Source: a virus. Taken from it: a stretch of 47,498 nucleotides of DNA. The position numbers and the translations under genes are program-made. The stretch spans positions 1-47,498 of the IMG/VR virus record IMGVR_UViG_3300047323_000127; one strand, 5' to 3'. The notes beneath the pieces were generated by a model. It did no database searches, was not told the DNA's origin, and was given only the letters and a program-made list of their open reading frames with translations. Numbering within the stretch: position 1 is the first letter of the stretch; every line of letters begins with the position of its first letter. Positions 39,412 to 45,931 of the stretch are shown here, in pieces.

Positions 39412-40713
39412 TTAAGCTGCTGCCCGTACGTTCACGGCAGCGAAATATTCATCCGTTGCGGCGTAGTCGAATTTCTTGATCCATCCCATGACGTCGCCGA
39501 TCTCGACGTCGTAATGCTTCGCCAGCGTCTTGACGATCTCGACGTCGCCGGGCCCGTTCTTCTCAAACTCCACGCGCTCGCGACGCTGGCTTTCGGCCTC
39601 GGCAGCTTGACGCTGAGCTTCCTGCTGCCTCGCCTCTGCGGCCAGCTTGGTCAGCTTGTCGATGGCTGCATTCTCGATCAGGGCCTCCGCGTGGTCGGTC
39701 TCCAGTTTCTGCGCGGCCTCTGCTGCCTCTCGCGCCACACGTGCAACTCGCTCTTGCTCAAGCCTGGCGGCCTCAGCTTCTTCCATATGCCGGCGACGCT
39801 CAGCGGCAAGTGCCGCCTGTTCCTGCTCCAACTTCGCGCGCTCTTCCGCCATGCGCTTGGCGTGGGCTTCCTGCTCGGCACGCATAGCTGCGGCGGCCTT
39901 TTCTTGCGCCTCCCGCCGCGCTGCTTCTTCTGCCTTGCGAATGGCGCTTAGGCGGCCTTCTTCGGCAATGCGAGACTCACGGTCTGCCTTCTCTTGTGCG
40001 GCCCGTGCTGCGGCCGCTTGACGCTCCTGCTCAGCCAGTTCGGCACGCTGACGCTCGATCGCTTCGCGCTCGGCCTGCAGGCGTTTCTGTTCGGCTTCGT
40101 GCGCCTGCTGCGCCGTCAGCATCTCGCCCAGCTTTGCGACGGCAGCGATCTTCGCCATCTCACATTCGCCAGAGAACTCGCCGAACTCCTCCAGCGTGAT
40201 TTCCAGCATCTGCGTCAGTTCAATAGTGGCGGCAAGATCAGTAGCGGAGCGACCTACCGACTCAGAGGGAATCGCCTGAATCTCGCCGATGCGCTTCCGG
40301 ATGAAGTCGACACGGGCCTTTTCGGATGCGGCCTTGGATGCTTTCTCTGCCTCCTTTCGCGCCTCTTCAGCTTTGATCGCAGCATCGAACCGCGATTCGA
40401 ACGGCTCGATCTCCGCCTCGATTTCCTTCTGACGGCTATCCAGCAGCTTGCCGATTTCGAGAATCGGCGCCTTGCGCTCTTTGCGGGCCTTCTCGCTGGC
40501 GACGCGGATCTCGCGGAAGGTAGCGCGGTGCCTCACGGCTACCGCCATCCCCGCAGTCGTCGTCACATCGAATTCCGCCGCAGCGGCCAGCGTCTTCGCA
40601 TTCGCCAGGCGCTTGGCGAACGGTTCGAACACTAGCTCGACGTACTTGGCCGGCTCGATGGTGATCAGTTGTTGCGGCTGCTCGGTGACAGCCAGTTGCG
40701 TTGATTCGGTCAC
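39412..40713 (-). CDS. Long coiled-coil recombination-operon protein (433 aa)
   Basis: Starts at GTG 40713 with AAGGAGG 4 bases upstream. Residues about 1-110 form a helical head (KLLDSRQKEIEAEIEPFE). Residues 195-375 are an almost continuous Ala/Glu/Arg/Gln coiled coil, like TolA-type sequences. A small C-terminal domain (VEIVKTLAKHYDVEIGDVMGWIKKFDY) follows. Similar proteins precede bet in several phages of this host group; an accessory role in recombination or DNA-end protection is plausible. Similarity to TolA is compositional only. Confidence 0.65.
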   Translation of the reverse strand: MTESTQLAVTEQPQQLITIEPAKYVELVFEPFAKRLANAKTLAAAAEFDVTTTAGMAVAVRHRATFREIRVASEKARKERKAPILEIGKLLDSRQKEIEAEIEPFESRFDAAIKAEEARKEAEKASKAASEKARVDFIRKRIGEIQAIPSESVGRSATDLAATIELTQMLEITLEEFGEFSGECEMAKIAAVAKLGEMLTAQQAHEAEQKRLQAEREAIERQRAELAEQERQAAAARAAQEKADRESRIAEEGRLSAIRKAEEAARREAQEKAAAAMRAEQEAHAKRMAEERAKLEQEQAALAAERRRHMEEAEAARLEQERVARVAREAAEAAQKLETDHAEALIENAAIDKLTKLAAEARQQEAQRQAAEAESQRRERVEFEKNGPGDVEIVKTLAKHYDVEIGDVMGWIKKFDYAATDEYFAAVNVRAAA

Positions 40714-41015
40714 GACGCCTCCTTCGCGTTTTCGGCTTGTTGTTTGTTCAGCTTGAAAGCGGCTTGCAATCCTTCGTGCGTCCGCACCTCTCGCGCCGGC
40801 ACGAACTCCATTTCGTAGCCATCCGGGTAATGCGGGGAATAGTCGTTCGCGTGGCGATCCGATCGGCTGCCCTCGGTCACTCCCAGGTCTCCGGGCACAT
40901 ACACTTCATGGCTGCACCAGTGGCTACCAAGTACGGCGCCGTCCTCGGCCATTGCATAGGCGATACCATCGCCGCCACCGACCACGTTTGAGAAGCAATA
41001 GATCTTTGGTTTCAT
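40710..41015 (-). CDS. Conserved phage accessory protein (101 aa)
   Basis: MKPKIYCFSNVVGGGDGIAY starts at ATG 41015 in an ATGA overlap. The AEDG..L..HWCSHE.Y.P.DLGVT......NDYSPHYPDGYEMEFV pattern is frequent in phage early regions; function unknown. Confidence 0.7.
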   Translation of the reverse strand: MKPKIYCFSNVVGGGDGIAYAMAEDGAVLGSHWCSHEVYVPGDLGVTEGSRSDRHANDYSPHYPDGYEMEFVPAREVRTHEGLQAAFKLNKQQAENAKEAS

Positions 41016-41251
41016 GCCGCACCCCGCAGCCAGTCGATGCGATGGAACTGGCGGGCGACGCTCGGCGGAATCCACGACCTGCCGATGTGCACCCGAGGCG
41101 TCAGCCCCAGCCGCGCATTCCTCGCCTTCTTCTCGGCCAGTTGCGAATCGTTCATCGCGGCCAGGTGGCGCATTTGCGCTTCCATCTTTTCGGCTTGCGT
41201 GAGGCGCGCGGTTGTGGTGACTGTGCGTAAGTCGATCATTTGCAGGTTCAT
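41012..41251 (-). CDS. Small early-operon protein (79 aa)
   Basis: MNLQMIDLRTVTTTARLTQA starts at ATG 41251 with GGAGG 9 bases upstream. Helical and basic; coupled to the next gene by ATGA. No family recognised. Confidence 0.55.
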   Translation of the reverse strand: MNLQMIDLRTVTTTARLTQAEKMEAQMRHLAAMNDSQLAEKKARNARLGLTPRVHIGRSWIPPSVARQFHRIDWLRGAA

Positions 41252-41252
41252 G

Positions 41253-41516
41253 TCAGTTGTCCTCCAATGCCCGTTTGATTTGCTTCGCGTTCAGACCGGC
41301 TGCAACACAGCCTGATTCGGTCGCGTGGTAGTAGTGCATGCTGTCGCTGTTCCCGCCCTTCACGACGTAGCCCATCCGAGCGAGTCGATCCAAGGCAAAC
41401 ATCGCTTCGCCGCCGCTGGTTGCGTAGTAGTTGCGGAAACCCCAATTCCTCCGCTCGTACGTCATGCCCAGCATGTGGCGCAGCTTCTTCAGATCGTCGA
41501 GGGTCAAGCCTTCCAT
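41253..41516 (-). CDS. Small winged-helix-like protein (87 aa)
   Basis: ATG 41516 has GGAGGG 4 bases upstream and lies one base beyond the previous stop. The LTLDDLKKLRHMLGM...FALDRLARMGYVVKGG......YHATESGCVAAGL pattern looks like a winged helix, so DNA binding is possible. No named family. Confidence 0.6.
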   Translation of the reverse strand: MEGLTLDDLKKLRHMLGMTYERRNWGFRNYYATSGGEAMFALDRLARMGYVVKGGNSDSMHYYHATESGCVAAGLNAKQIKRALEDN

Positions 41517-41517
41517 C

Positions 41518-41691
41518 TCACCCTCCATGAATCTTCAAGAGAACCAGCCCAGCAATACCGATCAAAGATGCGGCGGTAGTCCACATCAGGATCTCGGCGT
41601 GGGCGTGGCGCTGCTCGTCAGCCAATCGCTGGCGGCCGGCGTCTGAGATGACTGAGACGTAGTCGTCTGTGCGTTCGTAGGTGGCGCTCAT
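41518..41691 (-). CDS. Small single-pass membrane protein (57 aa)
   Basis: MSATYERTDDYVSVISDAGR starts at ATG 41691 in an ATGA overlap. A helical N-terminus is followed by one C-terminal membrane helix (MWTTAASLIGIAGLVLLKI). Tail-anchored topology. Function unknown. Confidence 0.6.
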   Translation of the reverse strand: MSATYERTDDYVSVISDAGRQRLADEQRHAHAEILMWTTAASLIGIAGLVLLKIHGG

Positions 41692-42005
41692 GATTGTCTC
41701 CCGATAGCTTTGGTAAGCACGTCTTTTGCCCTTTGGTACTCGCGCGCGTGATCTGGATCCCATCCATTCATGGCACATATGCATTGCCAAAGATTGGCCA
41801 TCCATTGAAGTGCTTCGATCAGTTCAGGCGCGGCGGCTATCAAGCGGGCGTCTGACTCGCTAAGGCAGTGAATCTGCCCGGTCAGAATCGTTTCGCCTTC
41901 GGGGCCTACGAGCCAAGGCGCATGCTGCTCAGTGTCGTATCCTTCTTGCCAAACCTCATCGTCATCCCACTCCCACGGCCCCGGCGTGTGCTTGATCTCG
42001 CTCAT
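41688..42005 (-). CDS. HTPGPW-family phage accessory protein, copy 1
   Basis: A 105-residue protein beginning MSEIKHTPGPWEW at ATG 42005 (ATGA overlap). The opening HTPGPW and later SESDARLIAAAPELIEALQWM are the hallmarks of a large, functionally unknown phage family. A second copy is at 43933-44229. Confidence 0.75.
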   Translation of the reverse strand: MSEIKHTPGPWEWDDDEVWQEGYDTEQHAPWLVGPEGETILTGQIHCLSESDARLIAAAPELIEALQWMANLWQCICAMNGWDPDHAREYQRAKDVLTKAIGRQS

Positions 42006-42184
42006 ACCCATCCCCACTGCCGATTCGTGCGCGGATAGTCGACCCGTTCCCAGTGCGCGTCGTCCCATTCCGCGGCACGTTCGGCCTCACTAAGCGGCGG
42101 CTCATCGTCCAGATGCGAGTCCATCTCGCGATCCTGTTTGGCCTCGTATTCGCGCCAGGCCTGGGCGTTTGCGAATTTTCCCAT
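42002..42184 (-). CDS. Small acidic protein (60 aa)
   Basis: ATG 42184 (MGKFANAQAWREYEAKQDRE) has GGAG 6 bases upstream. Acidic, helical. It is the first gene after the 280-base structured gap. No family recognised. Confidence 0.55.
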   Translation of the reverse strand: MGKFANAQAWREYEAKQDREMDSHLDDEPPLSEAERAAEWDDAHWERVDYPRTNRQWGWV

Positions 42185-42196
42185 CGCTATCTCCAA

Positions 42197-42476
42197 TAGG
42201 ACTGCTATTTGTTTAGGTGTGGACCCTGGCGACTGGCTACGGCTTGCGATGCCACGCGTCAGGGTGCCGGTATAAGCGCCGGCCCGCCTCCCGTATCAGT
42301 CGGGGCCATACTGATACCGCGGCCAGCATCAAGTGCGGCGGCGGCGTCACTGCGGGAGAAAAGGCACTCCCTGTTTGCCTGCGCCGCACGGTACCGACCG
42401 CACAGCGCACCAACGCTTGGCCCGAATTCCACGGGCCCCGGCGATAGAAAAAACCACAGCGACCGTCGCTTAGAAA
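42197..42476 (-). other. Hairpin-rich gene-free stretch (leader RNA candidate)
   Basis: A 280-base gap within the leftward operon with no convincing gene. It contains GTATCAGT-N9-ACTGATAC (42293-42317), GCCGG-N8-CCGGC (42266-42283) and GGCCCG-N7-CGGGCC (42419-42437). Several stable hairpins in a short span suggest a structured transcript or an internal promoter region. Confidence 0.45.
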
Positions 42477-42749
42477 TCAGTTTTCCTCGCCACCGATCGC
42501 CGCCTCGATATCCTCTGCAGTCGGCGCGGTCCAGTTCGTGATCTGGCCACTGTCGATGTCAATGTCGAGAATCAGGTAATCGCCGTAGTGCTCGCCCGGC
42601 ATGAAGTCGGGCACGTAGCAGTCTTCGAATTGATGGATCGTTTCGCCGTGCTGGTCGACCAGATCCGCGCCGAACCGGTCGCACACCTTGATGTGCACTT
42701 TCAGTGTCTTCGCCTGAACCGGAACCTTCTTAGTCATGTTGATTTCCAC
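42477..42749 (-). CDS. Small acidic early protein (90 aa)
   Basis: GTG 42749 is chosen because AAGGAG lies 6 bases upstream; ATG 42737 is the alternative. VHIKVCDRFGADLVDQHGE...CYVPDFMPGEHYGDYLILDIDI is beta-rich and acidic. No family recognised. Confidence 0.6.
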   Translation of the reverse strand: MEINMTKKVPVQAKTLKVHIKVCDRFGADLVDQHGETIHQFEDCYVPDFMPGEHYGDYLILDIDIDSGQITNWTAPTAEDIEAAIGGEEN

Positions 42750-42761
42750 TGCGATCTCCTT

Positions 42762-42896
42762 TTAAAAGTCAAACGGCCCCAGCAACTTCTCACGAAAGCG
42801 CAGCCACGCAGCCTCGTCGACCGCATCCTGCCTGCCCTGCTGCTCGTCAAGCCATGCGAAGGACTCTGCCAGCCACTTCTCTGATGCTTCGCTCAT
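42762..42896 (-). CDS. Very small early protein (44 aa)
   Basis: MSEASEKWLAESFAWLDEQQ starts at ATG 42896 and ends at 42762, 12 bases before the next gene. Helical, amphipathic. Too short for family recognition, but placed tightly between coupled genes. Confidence 0.45.
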   Translation of the reverse strand: MSEASEKWLAESFAWLDEQQGRQDAVDEAAWLRFREKLLGPFDF

Positions 42897-42903
42897 GATT
42901 GCC

Positions 42904-43020
42904 TCACCAGAATTTTTTGATGTCGCCAGCAAACAGCACGTAGAACAGGCCGGCGAAGCAGAGCAGAGCCCCTAGAAAGGCAGCCAGTTCAGGAAGAGTG
43001 AGCCCGTGTTGCTTTCTCAC
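42904..43020 (-). CDS. Tiny single-pass membrane protein (38 aa)
   Basis: GTG 43020 overlaps the previous stop (GTGA) with GGAGG upstream. MRKQHGLTLPELAAFLGALL leads into one membrane helix (ELAAFLGALLCFAGLFYVLF) with a short basic tail. Function unknown. Confidence 0.5.
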   Translation of the reverse strand: MRKQHGLTLPELAAFLGALLCFAGLFYVLFAGDIKKFW

Positions 43021-43271
43021 TCTTCCTCCCTCATGACTTCGTCAATGCTGGAGCCTTCCTCGTCTTCCCAGTCGACCCAATCGCCATCTTCCAGCGTCAC
43101 GAGACCGCCAGCGTTGCAGTAATCGCCCTTGATGCGGTTCTCGTACTGGAAGATGTCGTAATCGGCCGGCACGGTCAGAATCTTCTTGGCTTCGTCGACG
43201 CTCTCGACGGGCACGTAAAACGACTTCATCGGGATTTGTGGAATCCACCACACGCGTAATTTCTGGTTCAT
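43017..43271 (-). CDS. Conserved phage accessory protein (84 aa)
   Basis: MNQKLRVWWIPQIPMKSFYV starts at ATG 43271. The RVWWIPQ.PM..FYV.V.S..EA..I...LADYD.FQ..N.IK.DYCNAGGL...EDGDWVDWED pattern is widespread in proteobacterial phages. Function unknown. Confidence 0.75.
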   Translation of the reverse strand: MNQKLRVWWIPQIPMKSFYVPVESVDEAKKILTVPADYDIFQYENRIKGDYCNAGGLVTLEDGDWVDWEDEEGSSIDEVMREEE

Positions 43272-43402
43272 TGCTCAAACTCCAATTGATCTATCCGCCT
43301 TTCCTCGCGCGAGGATGGACGGCTGGTGGCGCCACGGATGAATGTGACAGCAGCGACGGCGACTAGCGCCCAGGCAGCGAGGAAAGTTTGTAGAGTGGTC
43401 AT
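43268..43402 (-). CDS. Tiny single-pass membrane protein (44 aa)
   Basis: MTTLQTFLAAWALVAVAAVT starts at ATG 43402 in an ATGA overlap and ends in an ATGA overlap. One membrane helix near the N-terminus is followed by a charged tail (SREERRIDQLEFEQ). Function unknown. Confidence 0.5.
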   Translation of the reverse strand: MTTLQTFLAAWALVAVAAVTFIRGATSRPSSREERRIDQLEFEQ

Positions 43403-43791
43403 GGCGTTTCCTTGGCGGCGATAGCGTCGACTCGGCCTGCCAATTCTTTATCGCCGATGATCAATGCAATGCGTTTCGCGAGGTCCATGAACCATGCTGG
43501 CATGTCCACTTCGCCGTTACCACGCAGCAACGATGCATGTCCGATCAGCGTGTAGACGTCGCTGTCCGTCAGCCTGTTCGTGCTGGCGGGTGGCGGGGGC
43601 AGTCGTGCACCGCGCGCGAAGATCGCGAAGTCTCCGAACCGCTCGAAGGTCGTCTCTGTAAATGTGGCCGGCGTGAATCCGGCCAGCGCTGCCCACTGCT
43701 CGATCTGTTCGCGTGTCACGGCGTCCCGCACTCCGGCATCGACGTTCCATGCTGGAGCCGTATCAGGCAATCCATTCCAGTCTTTGCTCAT
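43399..43791 (-). CDS. Early-operon protein (130 aa)
   Basis: MSKDWNGLPDTAPAWNVDAG starts at ATG 43791. Helical with VTREQIEQWAALAGF and LTDSDVYTLIGHASLLRG segments; the second part resembles other phage accessory proteins. Function unknown. Confidence 0.55.
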   Translation of the reverse strand: MSKDWNGLPDTAPAWNVDAGVRDAVTREQIEQWAALAGFTPATFTETTFERFGDFAIFARGARLPPPPASTNRLTDSDVYTLIGHASLLRGNGEVDMPAWFMDLAKRIALIIGDKELAGRVDAIAAKETP

Positions 43792-43793
43792 AG

Positions 43794-43931
43794 TCAGCAC
43801 CAGCAAAAGTTAGTCTGCCAATCAATCGTCTCCGTCCGGCAGCGGATGCGATGGCCGTCGCGGCAGATGTAGTCCGTGACGATCATCAGCGCGTATTGCA
43901 GAGCTACGAAGGTTGAGTGATAGCCGGTCAT
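43794..43931 (-). CDS. Very small early protein (45 aa)
   Basis: MTGYHSTFVALQYALMIVTD starts at ATG 43931, one base after the stop of the HTPGPW gene, and ends 2 bases before the next start. Four Cys residues at the C-terminal end (CRDGHRIRC..., CWC) suggest possible metal binding. Confidence 0.5.
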   Translation of the reverse strand: MTGYHSTFVALQYALMIVTDYICRDGHRIRCRTETIDWQTNFCWC

Positions 43932-43932
43932 T

Positions 43933-44229
43933 TCAGGCTCCCGTAGCTTTGGCGATTGCGGCGCGAGCGGCACGCATTTGCGCGTCAAAGAATGTCGGCC
44001 ACGCCTCACCAACCTTGCTCGGGCCGAAATACATATCGACGGCACGCTGAAGGCGGTCGAGCGATTCAAGCAGATCCGGCGACGCAGCCATGAGACGTGC
44101 ATTTGCAGCACACTCTTCCTCACTTCGGTGGCCGTGAAACGGGTTCTTCCCGTCCAGACAGTAAATCTGGATAACGGGCAACCCGCCGTTAGGATCGAAC
44201 TCCCACGGTCCTGGTGTGTGTTTGTTCAT
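43933..44229 (-). CDS. HTPGPW-family phage accessory protein, copy 2
   Basis: A 98-residue protein beginning MNKHTPGPWEFDPNGG, with ECAANARLMAASPDLLESLDRL further on. Paralogue of the protein at 41688-42005. It is the first gene downstream of the 800-base structured region. Function unknown. Confidence 0.75.
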   Translation of the reverse strand: MNKHTPGPWEFDPNGGLPVIQIYCLDGKNPFHGHRSEEECAANARLMAASPDLLESLDRLQRAVDMYFGPSKVGEAWPTFFDAQMRAARAAIAKATGA

Positions 44230-45037
44230 GTCATTCCCCTGAATAGGAGTGCGAATTGCGCACCGCAGAGCGCGGCGCGCGGGTATTTGTTAAGGGGCGT
44301 AACGCGCCCCATCCCTATAACGATGTGCTACGGGAAATGCCCGGTTATCCGCCGGGCGAGGAATGCAATTCTTCGTGAATGGCGCTATGGCCGGTCGCTA
44401 CACCGGCTGCGTTAAGGGTGGGCGTTTATCTGGCTAGGCCTAACCTATCGCTGTGAGGCAAAATTCACCGCGCCCTGCGTGTCTGCTTTCCACGCCGCAC
44501 AACGCCATTCACGAAAAACTGCTCACGTGCGAGACCAGTCTCCCGGTCCCGCACGGATTACTGCGGTAACTTTGCAACCATTACCAATCGCCATGGTTGC
44601 CCTTCTGGGGCGCCGCTTTCGCGGTCGATCAACGGGCCAGCCGCTGACGTTTTCTGCCTTTTGTGCTTCTCTCATCCGGCAGGACGGGGATGGGTGCGCT
44701 CTTTCGAGGGCTATCCGTTTATCCATGAAGCAGTAGTTGAGTATCGTCAGTGCTGGCGCCGACTCGGGACGCCGTTCATTCCCGACATTCTTCTGGCGGC
44801 CTACCAGCGTGGTGTACGTCACTTGGCGTCTACTTGGCGCGGGCCGATTCCCGCTCGAATTGCCTCACCTATCGCATGCCTGCGAAGGCTTTCGACGTTG
44901 CTAACATCAGCACCAGCACTGATGACACTCTCACTACTGCGTTGTTAAAGAACCATTCGCAATTCCGGCTCTGCCGGGTGCGATTTACTAAGTGCTATCC
45001 GCACTGCCCAATCTCGAGGACTGGGCGCTGAGGACAG
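44230..45037 (-). ncRNA. Long structured non-coding stretch with boxA-like element
   Basis: Between the antirepressor stop and the next leftward gene. On the minus strand it runs: CCGGC-AGA-GCCGG hairpin, a boxA-like GTTCTTTAACAA (44953-44942), a CATCAG-N8-CTGATG hairpin (44924-44905), a doubtful 99-codon ORF, a 13-bp perfect inverted repeat (44515-44503 with 44384-44372) enclosing a GCCGGT-N6-ACCGGC hairpin, then GCCCGG-N7-CCGGGC (44357-44339) and GGGGCG-N5-CGCCCC (44310-44294). It is probably an untranslated regulatory RNA or antitermination leader. Confidence 0.5.
44942..44953 (-). promoter_or_regulatory. boxA-like antitermination element
   Basis: GTTCTTTAACAA on the minus strand matches the core of ribosomal-RNA boxA (CTCTTTAACA) with one change. 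A hairpin follows 17 bases downstream, the boxA-boxB order of nut sites. NusB/S10 binding is inferred. Confidence 0.5.
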
Positions 45038-45772
45038 TTATGCTGCTGCTGTTTGATACTTAGCCCATTGATCCGCGATCCACGCGATTCCCTTCGGCGT
45101 GAACATCGATTGCGTAAAAGCATGGTCGTTGTTGCCGATCCCGGCCTTCACCGCGAAGCGCTCCGCGTGCTGGTGATGGGCGTAAGCCGTCAGGCGACCA
45201 TTCAGGCGATACATGATGTTGTTGCTAATCAGAAAGGCGCCGAACTCGCGCTCGTTCGCATTAAGCAACTTGGCGACTTCGCGGAATCCCTTGTTGCCAC
45301 CAGACACGGCGTAACGATCATGGAATTCAACCTTGGGCGCATCAGCCTGAACCTTGGCCTCTAGGGCGATAACCTTCTCCGTGTAGCCGAGAAGCATCGT
45401 GCGAAGAAACGAAGGGTCATTCAGATCGATGGCCGGTGCGTTATGCTTGATACGACGCTCGCAATCAATGAAGTACTCGCGGACTTCGAAACCCTTGTCG
45501 CTACCGCTCATCATGGAGATATGCTTTGCGGCTTCGATGGTCAGAGCACACTCTTTGCGACGCTTCGACCCGCTGGGGAGCTGCACTACCATTTCGTAGG
45601 TCAGGTAGTCGCGGTCTTCGACGAGGCGCGCACGGGCAATCTGCTCGCGCATCCATTGGTTGAAATCTTTGGCGATCCCGAGGAAGGCATGAAGCTCTCT
45701 GCCATCCGCGGACTGGACGGGTTCGCCGCCAATCTCGCGTTCGCTCACTTCTATCAAGGCTTGCTGGCTCAT
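45038..45772 (-). CDS. AntA/AntB-KilAC phage antirepressor
   Basis: A 244-residue protein. Residues about 15-85 match AntA/AntB (SADGRELHAFLGIAKDFNQWMREQI..ARLVEDRDY and IEAAKHISMMSGSDKGFEVREYFIDCERR). A coiled linker leads to the KilAC DNA-binding domain (about 140-240: VEFHDRYAVSGGNKGFREVAKLLNANEREFGAFLI and YRLNGRLTAYAHH). It is the first gene behind PL, so it is made as soon as CI control is lost and may inactivate CI or related repressors. Confidence 0.88.
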   Translation of the reverse strand: MSQQALIEVSEREIGGEPVQSADGRELHAFLGIAKDFNQWMREQIARARLVEDRDYLTYEMVVQLPSGSKRRKECALTIEAAKHISMMSGSDKGFEVREYFIDCERRIKHNAPAIDLNDPSFLRTMLLGYTEKVIALEAKVQADAPKVEFHDRYAVSGGNKGFREVAKLLNANEREFGAFLISNNIMYRLNGRLTAYAHHQHAERFAVKAGIGNNDHAFTQSMFTPKGIAWIADQWAKYQTAAA

Positions 45773-45807
45773 CTATCACTCCGGCGTTTGCTCTGCTGAT
45801 GTGAGTC

Positions 45808-45836
45808 ATTCTACAAACAGCCTTGTAGCATTGCAA
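45808..45836 (-). promoter_or_regulatory. PL promoter
   Basis: On the minus strand TTGCAA (45836-45831), a 17-base spacer and TAGAAT (45813-45808) form a good sigma70 promoter (4/6 and 5/6 matches). Transcription would start about 25 bases before the antirepressor gene. The operator at 45811-45828 fills the spacer and half of the -10 box, so CI or Cro binding should block it. Confidence 0.75.
45811..45828. promoter_or_regulatory. Repressor operator OL1
   Basis: CTACAA-ACAGCC-TTGTAG: a perfect 6-bp dyad with 6-base spacer, identical in form to the sites between cI and cro. It overlaps PL. Confidence 0.8.
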
Positions 45837-45843
45837 GCACTTT

Positions 45844-45861
45844 CACCAAATATTTTTGTAG
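45844..45861. promoter_or_regulatory. Imperfect second operator OL2
   Basis: CACCAA-ATATTT-TTGTAG has one perfect and one degenerate half-site at the same spacing. It lies 15 bases beyond OL1, upstream of the PL -35 box. Confidence 0.45.
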
Positions 45862-45870
45862 GCACAGGCG

Positions 45871-45896
45871 AAAAAAAGCCCCGCGATTCGCAGGGC
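45871..45896 (-). terminator. Intrinsic terminator of the repressor transcript
   Basis: On the minus strand GCCCTGCG, AAT loop, CGCGGGGC and seven T residues: an 8-bp stem with one G-T pair. It lies 36 bases after the repressor stop and just before the PL operators, isolating repressor transcription from PL. Confidence 0.88.
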
Positions 45897-45931
45897 CTCT
45901 TGTAGAAATGTAACTAAGTGTTGCTGACTTG

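Noticed and set aside
42209-42541. 110-codon plus-strand ORF in the hairpin-rich gap
   Set aside because: Runs against the operon, has Pro/Ser/Arg-rich composition and overlaps the real minus-strand gene ending at 42477.
44523-44822. 99-codon minus-strand ORF in the long structured region
   Set aside because: GTG start without a ribosome site, unusual Arg/Pro-rich composition and overlap with strong RNA structure. A GWPV segment recalls phage Ash-type ORFs, so it is not fully excluded, but it is not supported as a gene here.
45888-45905. TTGTAG half-site after the repressor terminator as a further operator
   Set aside because: The matching left half at 6-base spacing (TCGCAG) agrees at only two of six positions, so it is not counted as an operator.
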